Shown here: positions 30,755-38,890 of the stretch, in pieces
How the letters are laid out: the number at the start of each line of letters is the position of its first letter
Numbering within the stretch: the stretch's first letter is position 1
Assembly (NCBI RefSeq): GCF_022288725.1
Contig: NZ_JAKNTA010000001.1
Coordinates: forward strand, 806,899-870,898
Reading direction: 5' to 3'
Source of the DNA: Kitasatospora sp. A2-31
Lineage (GTDB): Bacteria; Actinomycetota; Actinomycetes; Streptomycetales; Streptomycetaceae
DNA: 64,000 nucleotides
Made by a program: the position numbers and the translations under genes
Notes under the pieces: model-generated
Told to the model about the DNA's origin: nothing
The model's input: only the letters and a program-made list of their open reading frames with translations
Database searches by the model: none

Positions 30755-30785
30755 AGCCCTCTTGGCCGGATTGGACAAGAGGGCT
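30755..30785 (-). terminator. Terminator of dusB
   Basis: AGCCCTCTTG (30755-30764) and CAAGAGGGCT (30776-30785) pair perfectly; it lies 52 bp beyond the dusB stop. Confidence 0.75.
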
Positions 30786-30837
30786 GGGCCGCGGCGTCCA
30801 GGGCCCCCGTCGAGTCCTTTTCGCCACTATGGACAGA

Positions 30838-32007
30838 TCATCCGCCAGATGTGTCCGACTCGGCGTCCGCGCTGGGCAGCGCGCAGTCGTACGGATCGTC
30901 CAACCAGCCCTCGGGCAGAACCACCCGGTTGTTGCCGCTCGTCCGGCCGCGCGGGCCGTCCGCACCGGCCGGCCACAACTGGGACTGCTCCACCATGGAC
31001 AGCGTTTCGGCCAATTCGGCCAGGGAGGACGAGTTGGCCAGCTTCACCCGAAGTTCGGAGCCGACCGAGAAGCCCTTCGTGTACCAGGCCACGTGCTTGC
31101 GGAAATCGATCACACCCCGGGCCTCGTCGCCCAGCCACTCGCCGAGCAGCTGCGCGTGGCGCACCATCGCCCGCGACACGTCGGCGAAGCTGGGGCGGGC
31201 GTAGTCGACCTCGCCCTCGAAGATCGCGACCAGGTCCTTGAACAGCCAGGGCCGGCCCAGGCAGCCCCTGCCGACCACCACGCCGTCGCAGCCGGTCTCC
31301 CGCATCATCCGCACCGCGTCGTCCGCCGACCAGATGTCCCCGTTGCCGAGCACCGGGACGTGCGCCGGGACGGACTCGCGCAGCCGGGCGATCGCCGACC
31401 AGTCCGCGGTGCCGCCGTAGTGCTGGGCGGCGGTGCGCCCGTGCAGGGCGATCGCCGCCACGCCCTCCTCGGCGCCGATCCGGCCGGCGTCCAGGTAGGT
31501 GAGGTGGTCGTCGTCGATGCCCTTGCGCATCTTCATGGTGACCGGGAGGTCACCGGCGTTGGCCACGGCCTCCCGGAGGATCTCGCGGAGCAGGTTCCGC
31601 TTGTAGGGCAGGGCCGAGCCGCCGCCCTTCCGGGTCACCTTGGGGACGGGACAGCCGAAGTTCAGGTCGATGTGGTCGGCCAGGTTCTCGTCCGCGATCA
31701 TCCGGGCCGCCTTGCCGACGGTGACCGGGTCCACCCCGTAGAGCTGGATCGAGCGGGGCTTCTCGCTCGCGTCGAACTTGATCAGCTGCATGGTCTTGGC
31801 ATTGCGCTCGACCAGCGCCCGGGTGGTGATCATCTCCGAGACGTACAGGCCCTTGCCGCCGCTCTGCTCGCGGCACAGGGTGCGGAACGGAGCGTTGGTG
31901 ATGCCGGCCATCGGAGCCAGCACGACGGGCGGCCAGACCTGCATCGGGCCGATGGTCAGCGGCGCGAACTCGTCGGTGGTCACGGTGGGTGCGGGCGTGG
32001 CTGTCAT
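30838..32007 (-). CDS. dusB: tRNA-dihydrouridine synthase
   Basis: 389 residues of an FMN-dependent TIM-barrel enzyme that reduces uridines in tRNA D-loops. Visible motifs: VVLAPMAGITNAPFRTLCRE at the start, LNFGCPVPKVTRKGGGSAL with the catalytic Cys, VTMKMRKGI and ALHGRTAAQHY, then VLGNGDIWSADDAV and GVVVGRGCLGRPW. The C-terminal part includes the RNA-binding DusB-type helices. Length is slightly above the usual 320-350 because of both ends. The upstream region holds two minisatellites. Confidence 0.93.
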   Translation of the reverse strand: MTATPAPTVTTDEFAPLTIGPMQVWPPVVLAPMAGITNAPFRTLCREQSGGKGLYVSEMITTRALVERNAKTMQLIKFDASEKPRSIQLYGVDPVTVGKAARMIADENLADHIDLNFGCPVPKVTRKGGGSALPYKRNLLREILREAVANAGDLPVTMKMRKGIDDDHLTYLDAGRIGAEEGVAAIALHGRTAAQHYGGTADWSAIARLRESVPAHVPVLGNGDIWSADDAVRMMRETGCDGVVVGRGCLGRPWLFKDLVAIFEGEVDYARPSFADVSRAMVRHAQLLGEWLGDEARGVIDFRKHVAWYTKGFSVGSELRVKLANSSSLAELAETLSMVEQSQLWPAGADGPRGRTSGNNRVVLPEGWLDDPYDCALPSADAESDTSGG

Positions 32008-32107
32008 GCGCGGCTGACCTCGGGGACGGGGATGCGGGACTCTTCATTGTCCCCCACTCGGCGGACGACTCCGGAGGCGTCGGAATCGGTCGCCCGGGGC
32101 CGGCCGC

Positions 32108-32159
32108 CGGGAACGGCCACCGGGAACGGCCACCGGGGCCGGCCACCGGGGACGGCGGG
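32108..32159. repeat. 13-bp tandem repeat upstream of dusB
   Basis: CGGGAACGGCCAC occurs at 32108 and 32121 exactly, then CGGGGCCGGCCAC at 32134 and a weaker copy at 32147. Confidence 0.75.
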
Positions 32160-32178
32160 GCGCCCGGCGGTGGTCGCC

Positions 32179-32220
32179 GGGCGGTCGTCGTCGGGCGGTC
32201 GTCGTCGGGCGGTCGTCGTC
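32179..32220. repeat. 14-bp tandem repeat upstream of dusB
   Basis: Three identical head-to-tail copies of GGGCGGTCGTCGTC at 32179, 32193 and 32207. Confidence 0.85.
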
Positions 32221-32284
32221 GGGCCGACGTTCGCGTCGTGCCGGCCGGCCCCGGTCCGCCCGTCGTTCTCTTCCCGCCGCCCGG

Positions 32285-33061
32285 TCAGTCGTCCGAGGAG
32301 GTCGCGCTCACCGATCCGGACGTCACCGCGACCCGGATCCGGTCGGGGCTGGAAGGGTCCGCCAGCAGCGGGTCGACGTGCCGGCTGCCCGAGCCCGCCT
32401 CACCCGTGAAGGCGTATCGGGACCCCTTGGGCACGACCAGCTCCACCGAGCCGGAGGTCGCACCGACGTCCACCAGGTGCGGCGGCCTGGCGAAGTCCAG
32501 GGACACCGAACCGGAGGTCGCCCCGACCTCCACCCGGGAGGAGGAGAGGCCCTTGCCCCGCACCGAGCCGGAGGTGGTCCGCGCGACCACCGACCCGGAG
32601 ATCCCGTTCATCCGGATCTCCCCCGAGGTGGAGGAGAGCCGCACCTCCCCGCTCAGGCCCGAGACCTGCAGGCTGCCGGAGGAGCCCTGCCCCTCCACCG
32701 CGACCGAGGGCGGCACCTCCAGCTCGATCAGCGCGCCGCAGCTGACGTCCACCCCCGGGAGCAACTGGTTGCACCGCATCGCGACGGTCAGCGTGCTGCC
32801 CAGGAACTCGGCCGAGACGACCGGCTTGCGCACCGTCCAGTCCAGCCGCCGCCGGACCACCACCTGGCCCTCGGCACCCGGCCTGACCACCACCGCCGCG
32901 GGGCCGGTGTCCAGCACCACCCTGGTCGCCGCGACCGGGTACGTCCGCTCCGACACCGTCTGCTGCTGCACCGCCACGGCCCAGGTCTGCACCGCCCCGG
33001 CGACCAGCACCGCCGCCAGGGACAGCGCCCCGACCGTCCGCCAGACCCGACCCTCCCGCAC
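32285..33061 (-). CDS. DUF4097-type secreted or membrane-anchored beta-repeat protein
   Basis: 258 residues from GTG 33061. One N-terminal transmembrane or signal segment (TVGALSLAAVLVAGAVQTW) is followed by repeated strands with the signature S-G-S: GSVVARTTSGSV, EVGATSGSVSLDF, DVGATSGSVELVV, as in DUF4097/putative adhesin beta-helix proteins. The start codon lies two bases after the response regulator stop, so the gene is the third of a kinase-regulator-DUF4097 operon. It may be the output or a sensor accessory. Ligand unknown. Confidence 0.8.
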   Translation of the reverse strand: MREGRVWRTVGALSLAAVLVAGAVQTWAVAVQQQTVSERTYPVAATRVVLDTGPAAVVVRPGAEGQVVVRRRLDWTVRKPVVSAEFLGSTLTVAMRCNQLLPGVDVSCGALIELEVPPSVAVEGQGSSGSLQVSGLSGEVRLSSTSGEIRMNGISGSVVARTTSGSVRGKGLSSSRVEVGATSGSVSLDFARPPHLVDVGATSGSVELVVPKGSRYAFTGEAGSGSRHVDPLLADPSSPDRIRVAVTSGSVSATSSDD

Positions 33062-33063
33062 GG

Positions 33064-33708
33064 CTATCCGACCTCCAGGAAGCGCAGCACCGCCAGCACC
33101 CGGCGGTGGCTGTCGTCGGCCGGGGGCAGGTCGAGCTTGGTGAAGATCGAGTTGATGTGCTTGGCCACCGCGCTGTCGCTGACCACCAGGGCGGCGGCGA
33201 TCGCGGCGTTGGACCGCCCCTCCGCCATCAGGCCGAGCACGTCCCGCTCGCGCGGGGTCAGCTTCTCCAGCGGGTCCCGGTGGCGGCGGACCAGCAGCTG
33301 GGCGACGACCTCCGGGTCGAGCGCGGTGCCGCCCTCGGCGACCCGTTGCAGCGCCTCCACGAAGTCGTCCACATTGGCCACCCGCTGCTTGAGCAGGTAC
33401 CCGACCCCGCTGGTGTTGGTGGCCAGCAGGTCTGCGGCGTAGCGCTCCTCGACGTACTGGGAGAGCAGCAGCACAGCGATCTCCGGCCACTGCCGGCGGA
33501 TCAGCAGCGCGGCCCGGACGCCCTCGTCGGTGAAGCCCGGCGGCATCCGGACGTCGGCCACCACCACCTGCGGGCGGTGCTCCTCGACCGCGGCGAGCAG
33601 CGCCTCGGCGTCCCCGACCGCGGCGGCCACCTCGAAGCCCACCGCCTCCAGGACCTTGACCAGACCGACCCTGAGCAGGACCGAGTCCTCGGCGATCACA
33701 GCGCGCAC
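33064..33708 (-). CDS. NarL/FixJ-family response regulator
   Basis: 214 residues from GTG 33708. The receiver domain opens VRAVIAEDSVLLRVGLVKVL and has the phospho-acceptor Asp in VVVADVRMPP; the C-terminal LuxR-type HTH reads LTPRERDVLGLMAEGRSNAA and KHINSIFTKL. Its start codon lies inside the end of the histidine kinase gene (10-13 base overlap), showing translational coupling. It should act on the promoter of its own operon or the divergent gene, where the palindrome at 34982-35003 lies. Confidence 0.93.
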   Translation of the reverse strand: MRAVIAEDSVLLRVGLVKVLEAVGFEVAAAVGDAEALLAAVEEHRPQVVVADVRMPPGFTDEGVRAALLIRRQWPEIAVLLLSQYVEERYAADLLATNTSGVGYLLKQRVANVDDFVEALQRVAEGGTALDPEVVAQLLVRRHRDPLEKLTPRERDVLGLMAEGRSNAAIAAALVVSDSAVAKHINSIFTKLDLPPADDSHRRVLAVLRFLEVG

Positions 33709-34925
33709 GGCAACTCCACGGTGATGGTGGTCGGGCCCCCGAGGGGGCTGAGAACGGACAGCGTGCCGTCGACCGAGGCGGCGCGCTTGCGCAGGCCGGT
33801 GAGCCCGGTGCCGCGCGCGGCGTCCGCGCCGCCGACGCCGTCGTCGCTGATGACCAGGCGCAGCCGGCCGCCCGCCGTCCGCACCGAGAGGTCCACCCGG
33901 GAGGCCCGGGCGTGCTTGGCGACGTTGGTCAGCGCCTCGGAGACGGTGAAGTAGGCGACCGCCTCGACGGTCGGGGCTATGCGCTCGGCCAGCCGGACGT
34001 CGAGCCGGACCGGCAGCGGCGCGCGGGCCGCGATGCCGGAGAGCGCCGCGTCCAGACCGCGGTCCTCCAGGACGGCCGGGTGGAGGCCGCGGACCAGGTC
34101 GCGCAGCTCGTCGATGGCGGCCTGGGCCTCCTCGTGCGCCTCGACTATCACCTGCATGACCTCCGGCGGCACGTCCCTGAGGGTGCGCCGGGCGAGGCCG
34201 AGGTTCATCGCCAGCGAGGTGAGCCGCTGCTGGGCGCCGTCGTGCAGGTCGCGTTCGATCCGGCGGCGCTCGGCGTCGACGGCGTCGACCAGGCCCGCCC
34301 GGCTCTCCACGACCTCCTCGATCCGGTGCTCCAGCGTCTCCGCCAGCCCCGGGCCGAGCAGCCGCACGGCCGCCCGCTCCTCCAGCCGGGCCAGCAGGGC
34401 CGCCGCCCACGGCAGCACCGCCAGCAGCACGGCGCCGCCGGCCGAGAGCGGGACGTCCAGCTGGTACCACTGGTGCCGCACCGGGCTGGAGACCGGCATC
34501 AGCCAGGCCCACGCCCAGACGGTGGTGCCCGCCAGGGCGACGCCCCAGGCGTAGACGAGCACCAGCGCGCCGAGCGCCAGCAGCGGCCCGGCCAGCAGGT
34601 GGTAGCCGACCTGGCGCCAGCTCACGCCGGTGCGGATCCGCGGCAGCAGGCCGCTCGGGGCGTCGTCCGCCCGCAGCAGCGGGGGCACCTCGATCCCGCG
34701 CAGGGCACGGAGGCGGCTGCGCTGGAGGGCCGTGAGCGGCCGCAGGCAGAGCAGGACCAGGCCGAGCATCACCAGGGCGACCCGCGGTGCCATGACGGCG
34801 AGCCAGATCGGCAGGGCCGGCGGGATCCCGGCTGCGACGAAGCGCGTGTCGCGCCAGGGCGCCGCCGACCACGGCGGCCGGGCGGCGCCCCTGGCGAGCG
34901 CGCGGCGCAGCGTCGTGGTGGGCAC
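33696..34925 (-). CDS. Sensor histidine kinase (HisKA_3 type)
   Basis: 409 residues. The N-terminal half has at least four hydrophobic segments (LAVMAPRVALVMLGLVLLCL; VGYHLLAGPLLALGALVLVY; VWAWAWLMPV; AGGAVLLAVLPWAAALLARL), consistent with a membrane-embedded sensor. The dimerisation box with phospho-His is ERRRIERDLHDGAQQRLTSL; the ATP-binding part has DDGVGGADAARGTGLTGLRK. It pairs with the overlapping response regulator. The sensed signal is not inferable, but intramembrane sensors of this layout often watch the envelope. Confidence 0.92.
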   Translation of the reverse strand: MPTTTLRRALARGAARPPWSAAPWRDTRFVAAGIPPALPIWLAVMAPRVALVMLGLVLLCLRPLTALQRSRLRALRGIEVPPLLRADDAPSGLLPRIRTGVSWRQVGYHLLAGPLLALGALVLVYAWGVALAGTTVWAWAWLMPVSSPVRHQWYQLDVPLSAGGAVLLAVLPWAAALLARLEERAAVRLLGPGLAETLEHRIEEVVESRAGLVDAVDAERRRIERDLHDGAQQRLTSLAMNLGLARRTLRDVPPEVMQVIVEAHEEAQAAIDELRDLVRGLHPAVLEDRGLDAALSGIAARAPLPVRLDVRLAERIAPTVEAVAYFTVSEALTNVAKHARASRVDLSVRTAGGRLRLVISDDGVGGADAARGTGLTGLRKRAASVDGTLSVLSPLGGPTTITVELPCAL

Positions 34926-34981
34926 GGCCGACAGCGTAGAGGGCGGTGATCGACAGCTTCCATGAAGGGGGCTGCCGAGTA

Positions 34982-35003
34982 GGGGTGTACCTGGCTACAC
35001 CCC
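34982..35003. promoter_or_regulatory. Palindrome between the two-component operon and the divergent unknown gene
   Basis: GGGGTGTA (34982-34989) and TACACCCC (34996-35003) are perfect 8-base arms with a 6-base centre. It sits 57 bp from the kinase start and 58 bp from the divergent start, a good position for a LuxR-type dimer site serving both. Confidence 0.6.
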
Positions 35004-35060
35004 CGATTCGGTGCGGCGCACTACCGACGCGGAGCCCTGCCGGACGGGAGTCTTGACGGC

Positions 35061-35600
35061 ATGACGAGCACTGCGCCGCACTCCGAAACCCCGCCGTCCG
35101 GGCGCCCCGCCGAGGGCGCCGACGGCGCCGAGGGTCCGCTGCCGGTCGGGCCCCCGGGCCCGACCGGGCCGGCCGGGCCGTGGTCCGTACGGAGCACCCG
35201 GGCGACGCGCGGGCGCCTGGCCCTGGAGGTCTACGAGTACGGCGAGTTGGCGGACGTGCTGGTCGCCACCCGGCTCGGCTTACCGCTGCTGCGGGGCGCC
35301 CGGCGCTGCGCACTCCGCGGGGCGCGCGGGTCCTCCGCGCTGGCCTGGGGCCGGTTGCCGTCCGGCGGCACCGTGCCCACCGTGGGGTTCACCGGCAGGC
35401 GGCTGCACCGGCCGGGGAGCCCGGGTCGGATCGTCGCCGTGCCCGAAGTCGTCACGGTGGCCGATGAGTTCTGGCTCGCCTGGGCCGAAGGGCGGTTCGA
35501 CGGGGTGCTGGTCCGGCACGCGGGCGGCTGCGAGCGGCAGGCTCTGGAGCGGGTGCGCCCCTGGCGGCGGCTCCCGCTGCGGGCCGGGAGCGTGCTGTGA
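35061..35600 (+). CDS. Unknown protein with a TTA codon, first of a coupled pair
   Basis: 179 residues; I recognise no family. A Pro/Gly-rich N-terminus (about 1-45) precedes a compact domain with WSVRSTRATRGRLALEVYEY, GFTGRRLHRPGSP and DEFWLAWAEGRFDGVLVRHA. No signal peptide or membrane segment is seen. Codon 74 (35280-35282) is TTA, rare in this clade and read only by the bldA tRNA, which suggests developmental control. The next gene starts within its stop (GTGA). It is divergent from the two-component operon. Confidence 0.7.
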   Translation: MTSTAPHSETPPSGRPAEGADGAEGPLPVGPPGPTGPAGPWSVRSTRATRGRLALEVYEYGELADVLVATRLGLPLLRGARRCALRGARGSSALAWGRLPSGGTVPTVGFTGRRLHRPGSPGRIVAVPEVVTVADEFWLAWAEGRFDGVLVRHAGGCERQALERVRPWRRLPLRAGSVL

Positions 35601-36034
35601 GCACCGCCGTCCTGGCGGCGCGTCCGGCGCCCCGGTCCCGCGCCCTCGCACCGGCCCGCCCGGCCGACTCCCCCGCCCGCACCGCCGGCTCGCTGCCGGC
35701 CTGGGCCCGGCGGCTCCCCGCCGTGGCCGCCGCCGCGCTGCTGCCCTGGCTGGCGGTGCTGGCGGTCTGTCACGAGACCGCCTGGGTCGCGCTGGACCTC
35801 GGCGAACTGGCCGCCCTGCTGCGGCTGGACGCGCTGCTGCGGCGCCGGAGCCCGGCCGCGTTCCCGGCGGCCTGCGCGGTCGCGGTGCTGCTCACCGGCG
35901 ATGCCCTGGCCGATGTCGGCACCGCCGGCCACGGCCTGCCGCTGCTCGCCGCCGTGGTGATGGCCGGCTGCGTCGAACTGCCGCTGGCGGCCGTCTGCCT
36001 GGCGCTCGGCCGGTGCTCGGCGGCCCGCGCCTGA
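35597..36034 (+). CDS. Small membrane protein, second of a coupled pair
   Basis: 145 residues starting at the GTG that overlaps the previous stop by four bases. After a 35-residue Arg/Pro/Ala-rich cytoplasmic start, three hydrophobic segments follow (around 40-60, 83-103 and 113-135; for example LPAVAAAALLPWLAVLAVC). No family is recognised. Translational coupling implies that its level tracks the TTA-containing gene upstream. Confidence 0.65.
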   Translation: MSTAVLAARPAPRSRALAPARPADSPARTAGSLPAWARRLPAVAAAALLPWLAVLAVCHETAWVALDLGELAALLRLDALLRRRSPAAFPAACAVAVLLTGDALADVGTAGHGLPLLAAVVMAGCVELPLAAVCLALGRCSAARA

Positions 36035-36137
36035 CCTTCCGCCCCTCAGGCAACGGCCGACCCGCCCAACGCTGCGCCGGCGGAGCCCGGCCGCACAGGC
36101 CCACCGCCGACCGGCCCTCCCACCGGGGGTCCGCCCG

Positions 36138-37016
36138 CTACAGCCCGTCGGCCATCAGGTCCAGCCGCGCCCGGGTCTCCTCGTCCCGGGGCGTGTACGC
36201 CACCAGCCGGGCACTGGGCCGCGGCCCCAGCCAGAAGCTGGTGTAGTCGAAGTGCAGCAACCCGACGCCCGGCACCATGAACCGCTTCAGCCCGTTGCCC
36301 GGGGTCATCACGTCGTGCCGCTGCCAGGCCGCCTCGAAGTCCGGCGAGGCCTTGCGCAGCCGGGCGAGCAGCGCCTTCCAGGCCGGCTCGGCACCGTGGT
36401 CGGCCATCGCCGCACGGAACCGGGCCACCATGGTCTCCCGCTCGTTCTCGTGGTCCACCAGCACCTCCCGGAAGCGGGAGGGCGTGAACGCCATCCACAT
36501 CAGGTTCCGGTCCTCGAACGGCAGCTCGTCGATGTTCCCGACGATGTGCGTGTAGGGCCGGTTGAACGCCAGGACGTCGAACCGGACGTTGACCACCGCG
36601 GCGGGCATCGGCGACATCTGCTCCAGGACCAGCCGGATCGCCGGCGTCACCGTCAGGCACTCCCGCACCGGCGCCGGGTCCTCCGCCCCGGCCAGCACGA
36701 ACAGGTGGCCCCGCTCGGCCGGGTCCAGCAGCAGCGCACGGGCCACCGCGTCCAGGACCTGGGCGGAGACCTGGATGTCCCGGCCCTGTTCGAGCCACGT
36801 GTACCAGGTGACGCCGACCGCGGCGAGCTGCGCCACCTCCTCGCGGCGCAGCCCGGGCGTCCGGCGGCGGCCGGTCATCGGCAGCCCCACCTGCTCCGGC
36901 GCGATCCGCTCCCGGCGGCTGCGCAGGAAGGCGGCGAGCTCGTGCCGCCGGGCCTCGGCGGGCGCGACGGGGGCGGCGCCCCCGGGGACGGGGGCAGGGG
37001 CTGTCGTCAGGCTCAT
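36138..37016 (-). CDS. MmyB-like XRE family transcriptional regulator
   Basis: About 292 residues from ATG 37016. The HTH is typical of actinobacterial regulators: FLRSRRERIAPEQVGLP, RRTPGLRREEVAQLAAVGVT and YTWLEQGRDIQVS. The C-terminal MmyB ligand-binding domain contains NVRFDVLAFNRPYTHIVG, LMWMAFTPSRFREV and the FDYTSFWLGPRP ending. Such proteins often control a divergent dehydrogenase or transporter, here an MFS pump 101 bp away. Two palindromes between them are the probable operator. Confidence 0.9.
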   Translation of the reverse strand: MSLTTAPAPVPGGAAPVAPAEARRHELAAFLRSRRERIAPEQVGLPMTGRRRTPGLRREEVAQLAAVGVTWYTWLEQGRDIQVSAQVLDAVARALLLDPAERGHLFVLAGAEDPAPVRECLTVTPAIRLVLEQMSPMPAAVVNVRFDVLAFNRPYTHIVGNIDELPFEDRNLMWMAFTPSRFREVLVDHENERETMVARFRAAMADHGAEPAWKALLARLRKASPDFEAAWQRHDVMTPGNGLKRFMVPGVGLLHFDYTSFWLGPRPSARLVAYTPRDEETRARLDLMADGL

Positions 37017-37048
37017 GGCCCCAGCATGCGCCAGCGCGGAGCCTATTG

Positions 37049-37090
37049 CCAGGTACTTCTTATACCTGGATAAGCACACTCTGGTACCAG
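37049..37090. promoter_or_regulatory. Operator cluster between MmyB-like regulator and MFS gene
   Basis: CCAGGTA (37049-37055) and TACCTGG (37063-37069) form a perfect inverted repeat with a 7-base centre; 12 bases further lies the perfect palindrome CTGGTACCAG (37081-37090), whose halves are related. It sits between two divergent starts. Confidence 0.7.
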
Positions 37091-37117
37091 GTTGTCGGGC
37101 GGCACATCGTATGACCC

Positions 37118-38641
37118 GTGACCCAACAACTCGCCGTCGCCAGGCCCACCACCGCCAGGACCACCACCGCCGAGACCACCGTCGCCGGGACCACCGTCGC
37201 CGCGTCCCCCGAACCGGCCGGAGCCACCACCGCCACCACCGGTGCCGCCCCGGCGGGCGTCGCCCCGCTCGGCACCGCCGGGCTGGCCACCCTGCTGCTC
37301 GGGGCGTTCCTGACGATGCTCGACTTCTTCATCGTCAACGTCGCCCTGCCCACCATCGACCAGGACCTGGCCGCCGGTCCAGCCGTGCTGGAGCTGGTGG
37401 CCGCCGGGTACGGCATCGCCTTCGCCGTCCTGCTGGTGCTCGGCGGCCGGCTCGGCGACATCTTCGGGCGCCGCCGCCTCTTCACCGCCGGCGCCGCCGC
37501 GTTCGCGCTGACCTCGCTCGCCTGCGGGCTCGCCCCGGACGCCTGGTCGCTGGTCGCCGCCCGCGCCGCGCAGGGCGCCTCGGCCGCGCTGCTGATCCCG
37601 CAGGTGCTCGGCACCGTCACGGCCGCGACCCACGGCGCCCGGCGCGGCCGCGCGCTCAGCCTCTACGGCGCGGTCGGCGGTATCTCGGTGGTGATCGGGC
37701 AGGTGCTCGGCGGCATCCTCGTCGCCGCCGACGTCTTCGGCACCGGCTGGCGCTCGGTCTTCCTGATCAACGTGCCGTGCGCGCTGCTCGCCCTCGTCCT
37801 CGCCGTCCGGTACGTGCCGGAGACCCGCGCCGAGCGGGCCGCCCGGGTCGACGTCCCCGGCACCGTGCTGCTCGCCGCCGCGCTGCTGGCTCTGCTGGTT
37901 CCGCTGATGGAGGGCCGCGCGGCCGGCTGGCCGCTCTGGTCCTGGGTCCTGCTCGCGCTGTTCCCGGTCCTCGCCACCGCGTTCGTCCTGGTCGAGCGCC
38001 GCACCGAGCGCAACGGCGGCTCCCCGCTGGTGCCGCCCACCATGCTGCGGATCCCCGAGATGCGGCGCGGCCTGGGCATCGCGCTCCCCTTCTTCGCCGG
38101 GTTCGGCGGGTTCATGTTCGTCATCGCCGTGGCGCTCCAGCAGGGCCTCCACCTCGACCCGGTGACGGCCGGGTGGGCGCTGGTCCCGATGGCCGTCGGC
38201 TACTTCGCCGCCTCGCTCGCCGGCCCCCGGCTGATCGGCCGCTTCGGCAGCCGGGTGCTCACCGCGGGTGCGCTCGTCCAGGCGAGCGGTCTGGCCGTCC
38301 TGGCGGCGACCGTCCTCGCCGACTGGGCGCACTTCTCCCCCCTCCGGATGGTGCCGGGGGTCGCCCTCGCCGGCATCGGCCAGGGCCTGATCGGCACCCC
38401 GCTGTTCCGCGTGGTCCTCTCCAAGGTGCCGGCCGACCGGGCGGGCGTGGGCAGCGGCGTCCTCGCCACCGGTCAGCAGTCCAGCCTCGCCCTCGGCGTG
38501 GCCACCCTGGGCTCCCTCTTCCTGGCCCTCGCCCCCACCCTCGGCATGGACCGGGCGCTGGCCCTCTGCCTCGGCATCCAACTGCTGGGCGCGCTGACCA
38601 TCCTCGGCCTGACCCTCCGGCTCCCCCGCTCGATCGGCTGA
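37118..38641 (+). CDS. MFS drug-efflux transporter (EmrB/QacA, 14-TM type)
   Basis: 507 residues. The family motifs are clear: TMLDFFIVNVALPTI in TM1, VLGGRLGDIFGRRR in the first cytoplasmic loop, and motif C-like GQVLGGILV. About 14 hydrophobic segments can be counted. An Ala/Thr-rich 45-residue N-terminus precedes TM1. It should export a small molecule with proton antiport. The GTG at 37118 overlaps no good alternative. Divergence from an MmyB-like regulator suggests induction by the exported compound. Confidence 0.9.
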   Translation: MTQQLAVARPTTARTTTAETTVAGTTVAASPEPAGATTATTGAAPAGVAPLGTAGLATLLLGAFLTMLDFFIVNVALPTIDQDLAAGPAVLELVAAGYGIAFAVLLVLGGRLGDIFGRRRLFTAGAAAFALTSLACGLAPDAWSLVAARAAQGASAALLIPQVLGTVTAATHGARRGRALSLYGAVGGISVVIGQVLGGILVAADVFGTGWRSVFLINVPCALLALVLAVRYVPETRAERAARVDVPGTVLLAAALLALLVPLMEGRAAGWPLWSWVLLALFPVLATAFVLVERRTERNGGSPLVPPTMLRIPEMRRGLGIALPFFAGFGGFMFVIAVALQQGLHLDPVTAGWALVPMAVGYFAASLAGPRLIGRFGSRVLTAGALVQASGLAVLAATVLADWAHFSPLRMVPGVALAGIGQGLIGTPLFRVVLSKVPADRAGVGSGVLATGQQSSLALGVATLGSLFLALAPTLGMDRALALCLGIQLLGALTILGLTLRLPRSIG

Positions 38642-38672
38642 CGGTCCGCCCTCGGGTCACGGCCGAGCACCC

Positions 38673-38704
38673 GGCCCCCGCCGCTCATCGCAGCGGCGGG
38701 GGCC
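38673..38704 (+). terminator. Terminator of the MFS gene
   Basis: GGCCCCCGCCGCT (38673-38685) pairs with AGCGGCGGGGGCC (38692-38704), six-base loop, 31 bp after the stop. Confidence 0.85.
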
Positions 38705-38785
38705 GCTTCGTCGTCCCGACCACCGGCTGCGGTCGACCCGCAGGGCAAGCTCCCGAGGGTGACGTTCCACCGGCCGTGGCCCCCG

Positions 38786-38840
38786 GGGCCCGGGACCGGC
38801 CGTGGCCCCAGGGCCCGGGACCGCCCTGGGCCCGGGACCG
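38786..38840. repeat. Three copies of GGGCCCGGGACCG
   Basis: GGGCCCGGGACCG begins at 38786, 38811 and 38828, between the MFS terminator and the DUF1877 stop. The spacing is irregular (25 and 17 bases). Confidence 0.7.
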
Positions 38841-38890
38841 CCCGAGACCGCCCGGGGCCACCCGGGTGGCCCGCTTCGACCGCAGGTCGC

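Larger units (their letters stand above)
30275..30837. other. 563-bp region between dusB and ppdK
   Basis: No gene seen. It contains a perfect 15-bp palindrome (30451-30465) and the dusB terminator (30755-30785). The segment near 30380-30480 is relatively AT-rich and is the likely ppdK promoter. Confidence 0.6.
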
